A stretch of 64,000 nt of DNA from Pedobacter cryoconitis (GCF_001590605.1 NZ_CP014504.1:4464001-4528000); one strand, 5' to 3'. Positions 54,355 to 63,908 are shown, numbered from the stretch's first letter. Notes: a model not told the origin generated them from the sequence alone. Made by a program: numbers and translations.

Positions 54355-55044
54355 CTATCCCGCATTAAAACGGTATCCGATACCTCTGACAGTTTGCAAC
54401 AACTGAGGATTATCAGGATTCAATTCAATCTTCTTTCTTAAACGAACAATATGCATATCAAGCGTACGCGTATTCACATCAGAATTGTATCCCCAAACAA
54501 CCAGCATCAACTCATCACGGTTAATCACCTTATTCGGATTTCTCAGGAAATACAATAGAATCCTGTTCTCTAATATCGTCAACTCAATCTTTCTTCCACT
54601 TCTGTAAAGCGTATGAATATTTGGATGATGCTCCATATCGCCAAAACGGTGAATCTCTGACTTATCATTATTCAGCAAAAACTTCACCTTACTCTCCAGC
54701 ATCGCCACCAAAACATCCATATTAAACGGCTTGGTTACATAATCAGATACACCAAAAGTATAAGCATCGATCTTATCCACATCCTGTGCCTTCGCAGTCA
54801 TCATGATAATCAGGTTCTCAAAACCTTGCTTACGCACCTCCTGACAAACATCCGATCCCTGCTTTCCTGGCAACATCCAGTCCAGCAAAACAATATCCGG
54901 CTTCTCATCCATGATAGTTTTTACCGCCAGCTCACCATCTCCGGTTTCCAGTACATCATAACCTTCAGACTTTAGCCTGTGTACAACTAAAAACCTTAAA
55001 TTTTCATCATCCTCAACTATCAGTATTTTAATTCCTTTAGACAT
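54355..55044 (-). CDS. OmpR-type response regulator
   Basis: 229 residues: receiver domain with the acidic pocket EDD (11-13), phosphorylation site Asp55 (LLDWMLPG) and Lys104 (VTKPFN), and a C-terminal winged-helix DNA-binding domain (NRDELMLVVWGYNSDVNTRTLDMHIVRLRKKIE). Partner of the histidine kinase 4 bases upstream. It resembles the RprY group of Bacteroidota by pattern; the regulon is unknown. Confidence 0.95.
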   Translation of the reverse strand: MSKGIKILIVEDDENLRFLVVHRLKSEGYDVLETGDGELAVKTIMDEKPDIVLLDWMLPGKQGSDVCQEVRKQGFENLIIMMTAKAQDVDKIDAYTFGVSDYVTKPFNMDVLVAMLESKVKFLLNNDKSEIHRFGDMEHHPNIHTLYRSGRKIELTILENRILLYFLRNPNKVINRDELMLVVWGYNSDVNTRTLDMHIVRLRKKIELNPDNPQLLQTVRGIGYRFNAG

Positions 55045-55048
55045 ATCA

Positions 55049-56716
55049 TTAATTATTATAAGGCAGTACTATTTTAAACTCTGTTCCTTTATTTACTTTG
55101 CTCTTTACCGAAATCTCACCCTTCATGAAATTCACCAGTTCTTTACAGAAAGCTAATCCCAATCCAACACTACCATTCTGATTATACTGATTCTGTATCC
55201 GGTAAAATTTCTTAAAGATATTATTAATTTCTGGTGTAGGAATACCTATCCCCTGATCTACAAACCTGAATACAACTTTTCCCTTAATCATTCTCGCTAC
55301 AATATGCAGCCGCTTATGTTCAGGACGTGAATACTTGTAAGCATTCTCCGCCAAATTATCAAAAAGGCTGCCCAGCAATACCGGATCAGTGATAAACGTC
55401 CCAAAACCAGTAACTTCATAGGTAACTACAAAATCAGGATGCTTCAAGGTATGAGACTCTATCGTACTCTCTATAAAATCTACAATATTGATTTCATCAT
55501 GATTCAACTGAATAGCTCTGTTTTCAATCTGTGTAAAAGCCAGTAACTTGTTCATCAATCCATTCAACTTATCGGCTTCCTCATCCAGGATCTTACCGTA
55601 TAACTTTAGCTCTCTTTCTGTGAGTACACTCGCACTTTTAATATTATTACCTGCTATTTTAATCACACTCACGGGCGTTTTAAACTCATGCGTCAGATTA
55701 TTCACAAAATCATACTGCAATTTAAACATCTTATGATTAATATTCAGATTTCTGTAAATCAAAACAGTTACCAGAACCAGAATCCCATAGAAAAGTAACA
55801 AGACCAAGGCAATAGGCATAAAATAGTTCAGGATTCCACGAGCTACAAACGACTTTGCAGAAATGAAATAAAGCTTATAATCTGAAAATGGGCCCGGTAA
55901 GGTGATCTCTGTAGCTACATAATCTGCAGACGTATTTAAAGGATCATAAGTAAGCGGTTCAATTCTTATATTTTGATACAATAGCGGACGCGTATTGATA
56001 ATTTTGATCTTATAAGGATCAAGATGAAAAGATAACATATCCTGCTGATAAACCGGAGATGGACTCAGTTGCTGCCTTAACATCTGCTTGTAGACTTTTA
56101 AATCTTCAAATCCAGGAATATTCAGATAGGATATTTTATTGGAACGGATAATGCTGAAATTGGTAAAAAGCTCCTCCTGGCTAGGCACAATAGTCGTATC
56201 CAGACTCTCAATGTAAGAAATCAACTTGATCCCCAGCGCATTAAAGTCATCTCCCCTGCTGAACTTCTTCGTATCATCTCTCGAAAACAACTTGACAGAA
56301 TCCAAAGGTACCAGATCACCGAACTGATATATTTTTTTAGGGCCAAAAGAGAAATGCCCTGTATTTAATCCATCTCTGACTGGTGTATTTCCAATCTCTG
56401 AATCATAAAAAACCACCTTTGAAACAAAGGGATAGGCATTAATAATCGTATCGACAAACTTAGATGCCGTAGCAGAATCAAGATACCCGTTGTAGTAAGA
56501 GATTTCAGGAACCTTATTCTGAAAAAATTCATTGTAAGGCTTGATACTTTCTTCCAGCACCTTTACCTTTTCAGAGACAAATTCACTCTCTATAAATTTT
56601 TTGCTAAAATTATAAGCTAAAAATAGCGACAAGATGAACAGCACAGAGATCAGCACAATAAAGGTGACGATCAGTGAAAAGTTCTTACGATAGCCGCTAG
56701 TTTTTTCCGGAGCCAT
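55049..56716 (-). CDS. Sensor histidine kinase
   Basis: 555 residues from the ATG at 56716; a GTG three codons upstream, touching the stop of the preceding gene, is the alternative. Membrane helices at about 13-37 and 300-325 bracket a periplasmic sensor region of about 260 residues. The His box LTHEFKTPVSVI (about residue 345) and ATP-site boxes NLAENAYKY, DQGIGIP and GSVGLGLAFC are all present. It pairs with the response regulator downstream. Confidence 0.94.
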   Translation of the reverse strand: MAPEKTSGYRKNFSLIVTFIVLISVLFILSLFLAYNFSKKFIESEFVSEKVKVLEESIKPYNEFFQNKVPEISYYNGYLDSATASKFVDTIINAYPFVSKVVFYDSEIGNTPVRDGLNTGHFSFGPKKIYQFGDLVPLDSVKLFSRDDTKKFSRGDDFNALGIKLISYIESLDTTIVPSQEELFTNFSIIRSNKISYLNIPGFEDLKVYKQMLRQQLSPSPVYQQDMLSFHLDPYKIKIINTRPLLYQNIRIEPLTYDPLNTSADYVATEITLPGPFSDYKLYFISAKSFVARGILNYFMPIALVLLLFYGILVLVTVLIYRNLNINHKMFKLQYDFVNNLTHEFKTPVSVIKIAGNNIKSASVLTERELKLYGKILDEEADKLNGLMNKLLAFTQIENRAIQLNHDEINIVDFIESTIESHTLKHPDFVVTYEVTGFGTFITDPVLLGSLFDNLAENAYKYSRPEHKRLHIVARMIKGKVVFRFVDQGIGIPTPEINNIFKKFYRIQNQYNQNGSVGLGLAFCKELVNFMKGEISVKSKVNKGTEFKIVLPYNN

Positions 56717-56725
56717 ATTGTTCAC

Positions 56726-58618
56726 CTATTTTCTGGATAAATTTACAGACAAAAATTGCTCCAGGGAAGCATATAATTTCTGGCGCATATCTTCGCCCTG
56801 TGGAGAAAACTCACTATGTTCTTTTTCCAGATAAGTTACATTCACGTTTCTTTTTTTAAGCTCTTTTACAAACTGGACCGCTTCGCCCGAATTGCTTCTC
56901 GGATCCTTTGGACTTTGTGCCAGAAACACAGGAACCCTGAACTTATCTGCATGAAAAACCGGAGATACCTGGCGCATCCGGTCACCTTCTGTTACTGGAT
57001 TACCGATCACCTCATAATACATTTGCAAATTGGTCTTTAAAAATGGAGGAATAGACTTCAGATAACTGAATAAATTGATCACTCCTGAATTAGATCCACC
57101 GCAAACATACATTCCCGGACTCGAATATAAACTATTCAGTGCAATATAGCCGCCAAAGCCAGAGCCATATATAGCTATTTTTCTTGGGTTCGCTATCTTA
57201 TTTTCAATGAGCCATCTCACGCCATCATTAATATCATCTTTAATTTTACCCCCCCATTGACCGGACCCTGCAGCCGCAAAAGACTTCCCATAACCGGATG
57301 AGCCTCTGTAGTTAACCTGAAAAACTGCATATCCTCTATTCGCCAGGAATTGTACTTCTGCTTTATAACCCCAGGAGTCTCTGCGCCCTGGCCCATCATG
57401 TGGCAATACAACTACAGGAAGGTTAGAAGACGGTTTATTAATCGGTAAAGTGAGGTATCCCTGTATTTTTAAGCCGTCACGTGCAGTATAAGAAATAGGT
57501 TTCATCTCACACATTTCAGCCTCTTTAACGTAAGGATTAAAATCGCTTAGTTTTCTGATCGTGCCTTTATCGGCGATATATAAATAGTAAGACCCTGGAT
57601 TTCTATCTGTAAACGTCCTGACAATAAATGTATTTTCTGCTTTATCTCTGTCAATAATCCTGGATTCTGTGCCTGGTAATAACTTATCCAGCTTTTCATA
57701 CAGTTTTTTAACAGAGGGATCAAGATAATGCTTCTCCTTTTTCCAGGTTTCGCAAATTACAAAGGCTATTGTTTTCTTGGATTCGGAATATTGAGCATCC
57801 ACCACATTCAGCGTATCATTACTAAAAAGCACTTTGCTTTCTTTTCCCGTTGCACAGTTCAATTCTATCAATGCATTTTTATCTCTTTTGACGTTAGAAA
57901 TCGCATAAACAATATTTGGTCTTACGTCTGAAATCGCAATAGGTGTGAAAGTAGTTTTAAAATTATTGGTCACAACAGCTCTGAAAGCTTGGTTTTCTGT
58001 CTCTCTGTACAGTAAAGTCTGGTTCACACCATCACTGGTAGTAGCCAGCCGGATTTGCCCTTTTGAGTCTGTAACCCAGTTTGTGATATTTCCAGGATTC
58101 CTGGCCGCCATATCCATCTGTCCATCCCGTACATTTAAGCGGTAAACATCAAATACTGTAGAATCTCTCTTATTGGAGGAAACCAATAAGAATTTACCAT
58201 CAATCAATTGATCTTTGAGTACGTGCATCCTGCTTTTTCCATTATCACTAAGCTGACGTTCATTTTCTCCGTTTTTATTGATAATAAAGATATCAGATAA
58301 CCGCTCCGCACCCGCCTTCTCTTTATAATAAACGATCTCATCGTTACTTACCCAGAAATAATAATTGATATTTTTTTCATTTAATTGTGTAATCTGTGAT
58401 GATCTGCCGGTAGTCAGATCTTCGACAAACAGGTTTTGTTTTTTACCCTGCGATTTTAGGTAAGACATAGTTTTACCGTCCAGAGAGATTGCATAATACC
58501 CTTTATCTTGAGCTTTAAAGAATTCTGCTACAGGAATAACCCTTACTTGCCTGTTTTGCCGGCAAGCACTGAAAAGGGCGAGAAGAACAATCAATAAATA
58601 TCTTTTCTTTAAGGTCAT
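56726..58618 (-). CDS. S9 family peptidase-like lipoprotein with altered nucleophile elbow
   Basis: 630 residues. A lipoprotein signal ends at Cys19 (ALFSAC). A beta-propeller-like part (about 40-370) precedes an alpha/beta-hydrolase domain. The elbow reads YGSGFGGY (Gly485-Ser486-Gly487) where active members usually have GGSYGGY, so the expected serine position is Gly487. Asp572 (SPKDPR) and His601 (EKEHSEF) are present. It may be inactive, or Ser486 may serve. The ATG at 58618 is chosen from the signal and the -7 box upstream. Confidence 0.85.
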   Translation of the reverse strand: MTLKKRYLLIVLLALFSACRQNRQVRVIPVAEFFKAQDKGYYAISLDGKTMSYLKSQGKKQNLFVEDLTTGRSSQITQLNEKNINYYFWVSNDEIVYYKEKAGAERLSDIFIINKNGENERQLSDNGKSRMHVLKDQLIDGKFLLVSSNKRDSTVFDVYRLNVRDGQMDMAARNPGNITNWVTDSKGQIRLATTSDGVNQTLLYRETENQAFRAVVTNNFKTTFTPIAISDVRPNIVYAISNVKRDKNALIELNCATGKESKVLFSNDTLNVVDAQYSESKKTIAFVICETWKKEKHYLDPSVKKLYEKLDKLLPGTESRIIDRDKAENTFIVRTFTDRNPGSYYLYIADKGTIRKLSDFNPYVKEAEMCEMKPISYTARDGLKIQGYLTLPINKPSSNLPVVVLPHDGPGRRDSWGYKAEVQFLANRGYAVFQVNYRGSSGYGKSFAAAGSGQWGGKIKDDINDGVRWLIENKIANPRKIAIYGSGFGGYIALNSLYSSPGMYVCGGSNSGVINLFSYLKSIPPFLKTNLQMYYEVIGNPVTEGDRMRQVSPVFHADKFRVPVFLAQSPKDPRSNSGEAVQFVKELKKRNVNVTYLEKEHSEFSPQGEDMRQKLYASLEQFLSVNLSRK

Positions 58619-58635
58619 AGCATTCTGGTAGCCTG

Positions 58636-58643
58636 CAAAAATA
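58636..58643 (-). promoter_or_regulatory. -7 box for the S9-like gene
   Basis: The minus strand reads TATTTTTG followed by CAGG, 17 bases upstream of the ATG, with a TTG about 24 bases before it. Confidence 0.5.
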
Positions 58644-58805
58644 CGCAACACCTTCTGTCTAAACAGGCAATACACTAATATTGTTACCTGATTGCAAATG
58701 GAGAGCGTCTCAAAATAGGAATATTTTATCGCTGACAAAGAAATGTGTGGTAACATTTAAAATACGGGTAATCGGGAATGATGGAAAACCACAATTTAGT
58801 ATCTT

Positions 58806-58813
58806 TATTTTTG
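58806..58813 (+). promoter_or_regulatory. Putative -7 box for the TPR gene
   Basis: TATTTTTG, a perfect TAnnTTTG, 39 bases upstream of the ATG at 58853. Confidence 0.4.
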
Positions 58814-58852
58814 AGAACAGTTTCTTTGCTGTTCAGGTAGCTTCAGAATATT

Positions 58853-60664
58853 ATGATAAAAACAATATTGGCGATTATACTCTGCTTTACAGGTTCATTA
58901 TCATTATTAGCACAAAGTAATAATGATAATGAGATGGCGATGCTGTACTATCAAAATGGAGATTATCAAAAAGCTGCTGTTTTATTGGAAAAGATAGTCT
59001 TTAAAATAAAAAACGAAGCTTATGTGGACCTGTACTTCAACGCCCTGCTTAAATCAAAACAATATGAAATTGCCGATAAAGCCATTAAAAAGCTGATCAG
59101 GCAAAGTCCTGAATCTTCAAAATACCTGACTATACAAGGCAGGATTTACAAAGAAAAAGGAGAATTGGAAAATGCAAAAAAGACTTTTGACCAGCTTTTA
59201 CATTCTCTTCCTGATGACGAGTCAAAAATAAGAGCACTTGCCAATGATTTATATCAGATGGCTGAGTATGAGCTGGCTGCTGATGTGTTTCTGCAAGCCA
59301 GAAAAAACCTGAAAAATGAGCAGATCTTTACTTTTGAATTGCTAAGTATTTATCGTTTCAAGAAGGACAAGATTAAACTGGGAGAAGAATATTTGAATGC
59401 GTTGTCAACCATGCCGCAAATGCTCCAGCAGGCTGAAACAGTATTGCCTTCAGTGTTTGAAACGAATGCAGATTATCTGATGCTTCAAAATTCATTATTT
59501 AAAAGGATACAGAAGGATCCTCAGAATGAATCTTATTCAAAGCTGCTGATCTGGCAATTTTTGCAGCAAAAAGAATATGATATGGCTTTACGCCAACTAA
59601 TTGCACAAGATAAAAGGATTAAGGATGATGGCACAATCTTATTCGGGCATGCACAAATATTTGCTTCCAACAAGGCTTATGATACAGCTATAAAGGCATA
59701 CACCTATTTAGCGCTTAAAGGCAAGGATAGCCCATATTATCTGCCTGCTAAATTAGCTTTGATTGATGCCAGTTATCAAGCACTTTTATTGGGCAAAAAT
59801 GATCAAAAAGATATTATTACACTGGCGGCCCAATATCAGGAAATCCTGGATGAATACGGTAAAAATGCAAAAACTCTTTTTGCACTCAGGAAATGGGCAA
59901 ATCTACAAGCTTATTATCTAAAGGATCTAAAAAAGGCAGAATCGGCTTTAGAAGAAGCGATAAAGATTCCAGGTATTACCAATGCTGATTTAGGTGAGAT
60001 GAAACTTGAACTCGGAGACATTTACAGACTTACGCAACAGCCATGGGAAGCCATTTTAATGTATGAACAGGTTGCTAAGGAATTTGAAAATCAAAACATA
60101 GGAACTGAGGCCAAATACAGGTCTGCAAGGTTATCATTTGAGCAAGGAAATTTTAGTTATGCCAAGTCTCAAGCCGATGTATTAAAGGCTTCGACGGAAC
60201 AATTAATAGCAAATGATGCGCTAAATCTGAGTCTTTTGATTTCAGATCATCTGGAAACTAAAACGGATACACTAGCGCTTAAAATGTATGCTGCTGCTGA
60301 AGCGCTACAATTCAGAAACCTTAACAAAGAAGCAATAGCCAAAGTGGACAGCATTGCGTTGCTATATCCTAAAAATGGCCTGGCTGATGATATTCTAATG
60401 TTTAAATCAAACATTTATATCAAAAACAGAGATTTTATACTTGCCGTACCACTGCTTAAGGAATTGATTGGGCACCAGCAAAAAGGGAATTGGGCAGATG
60501 AAGCCTTATTTATTCTTGCCGGAATCTATGAAGATCAGCTGAATGATACTGTGCAGGCTAAAGTATGCTATCAAAAACTGATTGCAGACTTCCCGGGCAG
60601 CATGTTCGTAACCGAGGCACGCAAGCATTTCAGGAAGCTGAGAGGTGATCCTGCTGAGTCCTGA
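58853..60664 (+). CDS. Exported TPR-repeat protein
   Basis: 603 residues with a signal peptide (1-20, ending LLAQ). The rest is almost all helix pairs of TPR type (for example YYQNGDYQKAAVLLEKIV at about 30-47, repeated to residue 590). No catalytic domain. Probably a periplasmic or outer-membrane-associated scaffold. Its role cannot be read from the sequence, and the neighbours (DUF4286, rfbC) do not clarify it. Confidence 0.85.
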   Translation: MIKTILAIILCFTGSLSLLAQSNNDNEMAMLYYQNGDYQKAAVLLEKIVFKIKNEAYVDLYFNALLKSKQYEIADKAIKKLIRQSPESSKYLTIQGRIYKEKGELENAKKTFDQLLHSLPDDESKIRALANDLYQMAEYELAADVFLQARKNLKNEQIFTFELLSIYRFKKDKIKLGEEYLNALSTMPQMLQQAETVLPSVFETNADYLMLQNSLFKRIQKDPQNESYSKLLIWQFLQQKEYDMALRQLIAQDKRIKDDGTILFGHAQIFASNKAYDTAIKAYTYLALKGKDSPYYLPAKLALIDASYQALLLGKNDQKDIITLAAQYQEILDEYGKNAKTLFALRKWANLQAYYLKDLKKAESALEEAIKIPGITNADLGEMKLELGDIYRLTQQPWEAILMYEQVAKEFENQNIGTEAKYRSARLSFEQGNFSYAKSQADVLKASTEQLIANDALNLSLLISDHLETKTDTLALKMYAAAEALQFRNLNKEAIAKVDSIALLYPKNGLADDILMFKSNIYIKNRDFILAVPLLKELIGHQQKGNWADEALFILAGIYEDQLNDTVQAKVCYQKLIADFPGSMFVTEARKHFRKLRGDPAES

Positions 60665-60706
60665 ATTTATTCCTGTAATTTATAAAGTTACACAAGCTCT
60701 TAATTA

Positions 60707-60714
60707 TATCTTTG
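60707..60714 (+). promoter_or_regulatory. -7 box for the DUF4286 gene, apparently leaderless
   Basis: A perfect TATCTTTG ends 4 bases before the ATG at 60719. Confidence 0.45.
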
Positions 60715-60718
60715 TCTT

Positions 60719-61021
60719 ATGTTATTATACAATGTAACCCTGATTATTGAAGATGCCTCTGCTGCAGCATGGCTGCAATGGATGCAAGAAGAACATATTC
60801 CTGAAGTAATGGCTACTGGATTATTCGTTTCCAACAGATTATTAAAGGTGGTTGATTCACCAAATGAAGGTGTAACTTATTGCGCACAATATGTTGTACA
60901 GTCCATTGAAGATTATGATGCTTATCAGTTAACGTATGCAAATGCGCTGGCAGCAGAATTAAATAGTCGTTTTAAGGATAAATTTGTTTCTTTCACTACC
61001 GTAATGGAATATATAGCCTAA
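60719..61021 (+). CDS. DUF4286 protein
   Basis: 100 residues. LYNVTLIIEDASAAAWLQWMQEEHIPEVMATGLFVSNRLLKV and YVVQSIEDYDAYQLTYANAL fit the small ferredoxin-like DUF4286 family of unknown function. No membrane segment. rfbC starts 2 bases after its stop. Confidence 0.88.
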   Translation: MLLYNVTLIIEDASAAAWLQWMQEEHIPEVMATGLFVSNRLLKVVDSPNEGVTYCAQYVVQSIEDYDAYQLTYANALAAELNSRFKDKFVSFTTVMEYIA

Positions 61022-61023
61022 CT

Positions 61024-61578
61024 ATGAATATAATACAAACACCTATAGCTGATCTTTTTGTCATCGAACCTAAAGTATGGAAAGATAACCGCGGCTATTT
61101 TTTTGAAAGTTTTAGTGCACGCGCATTTGCAGAAGCCGGCATTCAGGCCGACTTTGTACAAGACAACCAGTCTTTCTCACAAAAGGGTACTTTGCGTGGC
61201 TTACATGCACAGAAAGCCCCTTTTGCACAAGGGAAATTGGTAAGGGTTATACAGGGTAAAGTTCTTGATGTTGCTGTAGATGCGAGAAAAGAATCTGCTA
61301 CTTATGGCCAGCATTTCAGCATCGTCCTGAGTGGGGACAATCATAAGCAATTATGGGTTCCGCCAGGGTTTCTTCATGGTTTTTTAACGCTTGAAGATGA
61401 TACTATTTTCACGTACAAAGTGACTAACTATTATGACAAAGAATCTGAATGCGGGGTAATCTGGAATGATCCGGATTTGAATATTAACTGGAGTGAGGAA
61501 CTTACAAAAGAAGAACTTTTACTTTCTGATAAAGATTTGATACTTCCTTCTTTTAAAGATTTCTCAAGTCCTTTTTAA
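61024..61578 (+). CDS. rfbC: dTDP-4-dehydrorhamnose 3,5-epimerase
   Basis: 184 residues, cupin fold. DNRGYFFESF, DNQSFSQKGTLRGLHAQ with catalytic His61, VPPGFLHGFLTLEDDTIFTYKVTNYYDKE and IWNDPDLNINW are typical. It epimerises the sugar ring at C3 and C5 in dTDP-L-rhamnose synthesis. The other rfb genes are not in this window. A terminator follows. Confidence 0.95.
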   Translation: MNIIQTPIADLFVIEPKVWKDNRGYFFESFSARAFAEAGIQADFVQDNQSFSQKGTLRGLHAQKAPFAQGKLVRVIQGKVLDVAVDARKESATYGQHFSIVLSGDNHKQLWVPPGFLHGFLTLEDDTIFTYKVTNYYDKESECGVIWNDPDLNINWSEELTKEELLLSDKDLILPSFKDFSSPF

Positions 61579-61620
61579 TTCACGGACCTAAGTCTTCCCA
61601 TGTTAAAAGAAGCTATAAAA

Positions 61621-61656
61621 AAATGGCATCCGGATAGTCCGGATGCCATTTTTTTT
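61621..61656. terminator. Bidirectional terminator
   Basis: A 14-bp perfect stem (61621-61634 with 61638-61651), A-run before and T-run after, between the converging rfbC and OmpA-like genes. Confidence 0.9.
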
Positions 61657-61667
61657 ATAATGATAAC

Positions 61668-62510
61668 TTATTTTTTGATCAGGTTGTACAGTTCATCCAG
61701 TTTAGGCGAGAGTACAATTTCAATTCTGCGGTTTTTGCTTCTTCCTTCAGGAGTAGTATTCTGCTCTAATGGCTGGAACTCACCTTTTCCAGTGGCGGTT
61801 AACCTTACACCAGGAACTTTTTCAGTTTCGGTCAGGTAACGCACCACAGAAGTAGAACGCAGCACACTTAAGTCCCAGTTATCTTTGATCTGACCCAGAT
61901 TCGTTATTTTCTGTGAGTCTGTATGTCCTTCTACGGCGATGATAATTTCTGGCTGCTCCTTTAATACTTTAGCAAGCTGGGCCAATGCTTGTTTCCCTTT
62001 TTCATCAATAATGATACTTCCTGAAGGAAATAATAATTTGTCCATCAGAGAAACATAGACTTTACCGTTTTTCATTTCAACCGTTAATCCGTTCTTAGAG
62101 AATCCCAGCAGTGCTTGCTCCAATTTCTCTTTTAATTGATTAGAGGCTTCATCACGTTTGCGTAAAATGTCTTCTACTTCTTTAAGGCGTTGTTCACGCT
62201 TTTTAAGATCATCTGAGAGCTTACTGATTGCTGAAGAACTATTGTCCTTTAGCTTGGCATAATTGCCGTCTATGGCTTTATATTTACCCTGAAGCTCATT
62301 AAGCTTACCATTCAGGTTGGCTGTGTCACGCTGTAATTTAGCAATAGCGCTTTGCAGCTTATCCATGGATTCTTGCGCTCCACTCCAACCGGTACCTAAA
62401 GAATCTTGTTTAGCCAGCAGGGCCTTATATTTTTTTGGGGACAGAACTACACAGGAACTAAATGCACTGGCTAATAGCACAATGCTCAAAAACAAAATAA
62501 CTTTCTTCAT
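61668..62510 (-). CDS. OmpA-family lipoprotein
   Basis: 280 residues. A lipoprotein signal ends at Cys20 (AFSSC). A coiled-coil region covers about 45-130. The peptidoglycan-binding OmpA domain follows (about 155-275: LLFPSGSIIIDEKGKQALAQLA, VEGHTDSQKI, NWDLSVLRSTSVVRYL and GRSKNRRIEIVL). It likely tethers the outer membrane to the cell wall. Its ATG is 2 bases after the DUF2461 stop. Confidence 0.93.
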   Translation of the reverse strand: MKKVILFLSIVLLASAFSSCVVLSPKKYKALLAKQDSLGTGWSGAQESMDKLQSAIAKLQRDTANLNGKLNELQGKYKAIDGNYAKLKDNSSSAISKLSDDLKKREQRLKEVEDILRKRDEASNQLKEKLEQALLGFSKNGLTVEMKNGKVYVSLMDKLLFPSGSIIIDEKGKQALAQLAKVLKEQPEIIIAVEGHTDSQKITNLGQIKDNWDLSVLRSTSVVRYLTETEKVPGVRLTATGKGEFQPLEQNTTPEGRSKNRRIEIVLSPKLDELYNLIKK

Positions 62511-62512
62511 AA

Positions 62513-63175
62513 TTATGGTGCTATAGCTCCTCTCAGGAAGCGGATAAATGGGTATATCCCTATAAATGCCTTTTTTAAATGATTGACTAATGCAGGTTTT
62601 AGTAGTTCCGCATCTGTAAGCGGAAGTACAGCAATATAGCTTTTGAGTTTTAACAAATCAATATGAGGATGTTCCGGATCATATCCTTTAGGAGCTTTCT
62701 TCAGTGTATCATTTTTACTCAATTCAAACTGGTCTTTAAAACCTTTTGCTGCTATAATTTCAAGGAAATCTGAAGTATTATAGTCTATTTCTTCTCTTAT
62801 TTTTTTTAGCAGGGATGCCTCCGGCATCCAATAGCCACCGGCAAAAAACGAATTCCCTGGTTGCAGGTGTAAGTAAAATTCCGGTCCGTTCCCTTCTGAG
62901 TTTTTCACAGAAAAGGAGATTCCAAAGTTATTCTTGTAAGGGTCTTTGTTTTTACTGAACCGCACATCTCTGTAAATGCGCATCACGCATTTCTTAGCTT
63001 GTGTTTCGAGTGGGAATTGTGGGTCAACGTTTGCAAGAATAGGAATAAGTTCTTCAACCAGGCTAATTACATCAGCCTTTGCTGTTTCATAAACTTCCTT
63101 GTTCAGGGCAAACCATTCCCTGTTATTATTTGCTGCTACTGCGCTTAAAAAAGCTAGTGTTTCTGGCTTAATCAT
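62513..63175 (-). CDS. DUF2461 (TIGR02453-type) protein
   Basis: 220 residues. LAFLSAVAANNNREWFALNKEVYETAK, IYRDVRFSKNKDPYKNNFGISF and EFYLHLQPGNSFFAGGYWMPEA are typical of this conserved family of unknown function. It starts within the DUF983 stop (ATGA overlap). Confidence 0.92.
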   Translation of the reverse strand: MIKPETLAFLSAVAANNNREWFALNKEVYETAKADVISLVEELIPILANVDPQFPLETQAKKCVMRIYRDVRFSKNKDPYKNNFGISFSVKNSEGNGPEFYLHLQPGNSFFAGGYWMPEASLLKKIREEIDYNTSDFLEIIAAKGFKDQFELSKNDTLKKAPKGYDPEHPHIDLLKLKSYIAVLPLTDAELLKPALVNHLKKAFIGIYPFIRFLRGAIAP

Positions 63176-63570
63176 GGTCTGTCGTAATAGGCGTTATAAC
63201 TAATTTTAGGGGAGAGCCAATGTAATAAAATCACGCGTGAATAACGATAGTTAAATGGTGCAAGAACTAAGCATCCACTAAAAATCACACCTACATACAT
63301 CCATAAGGAATCAAATTCCAGATTACCTCCAGAAAAAATATAGGTCGCAATACCCACGGCAATCATTTCCATCACATTCATTGCATAGCTGACATACATA
63401 GCGGCATAAAAGTAGCCTGGCTCTATCTCATACCGCTGTCCGCAATGACTGCAGATCTCATTTGTGCGTTGTAAATCGAAACCATATAATGTACCAGTAA
63501 AGATATTTCCTCTGCGGCAATGCGGACATTTACCTTGTACCAATGCATATAGTTTTGTTGTTTTCTCCAT
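63172..63570 (-). CDS. DUF983 membrane protein
   Basis: 132 residues. Two zinc-ribbon-like Cys pairs (CPHC at about 15-18 and CSHC at about 40-43), then two membrane helices (about 60-80 and 90-110). DUF983 proteins are small membrane proteins of unknown role, sometimes found near cytochrome oxidase genes. The stop overlaps the DUF2461 start. Confidence 0.9.
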   Translation of the reverse strand: MEKTTKLYALVQGKCPHCRRGNIFTGTLYGFDLQRTNEICSHCGQRYEIEPGYFYAAMYVSYAMNVMEMIAVGIATYIFSGGNLEFDSLWMYVGVIFSGCLVLAPFNYRYSRVILLHWLSPKISYNAYYDRP

Positions 63571-63585
63571 CTAAGCTGAAGGAGA

Positions 63586-63837
63586 TCAGGAACGCAGGGA
63601 AGCTTGTGAACGACGGTATCTTTTATACCACAGGAAGCCAATAGCAGCGATCATCAGGTAAGGAATTGCCATCAGATACAAAACACCGGTGTTTAGTCCG
63701 ACAGCTTGTGTATTCCCATTTTGAGTTCCCTGTTCTGCACTGATTGTACACATGGCACATTGTGCTGCAGCTTTCTGCAGACCAGCTCCTGCTGTTACAG
63801 CAACCAAAAGAATAAAGAAGATAATAGCTCTTTTCAT
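63586..63837 (-). CDS. Small exported Cys-motif membrane protein
   Basis: 83 residues: a signal peptide (1-25), mature start QCAMCTISAEQGTQNG with a CxxC pair, and one membrane helix (about 50-70) ending in a basic tail (WYKRYRRS). A small family found near heme/cytochrome genes in Bacteroidota. First gene of a four-gene unit with DUF983, DUF2461 and the OmpA-like gene. Function unknown. Confidence 0.8.
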   Translation of the reverse strand: MKRAIIFFILLVAVTAGAGLQKAAAQCAMCTISAEQGTQNGNTQAVGLNTGVLYLMAIPYLMIAAIGFLWYKRYRRSQASLRS

Positions 63838-63900
63838 TGGATTTTATTGTTTATAAACCTTATCAAAAGCAAGGTTCACTATGTGAATTGGTAACGCTAA

Positions 63901-63908
63901 CAAATATA
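63901..63908 (-). promoter_or_regulatory. -7 box for the Cys-motif protein unit
   Basis: The minus strand reads TATATTTG followed by TTAGC, a perfect match, 63 bases upstream of the ATG. Confidence 0.45.
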
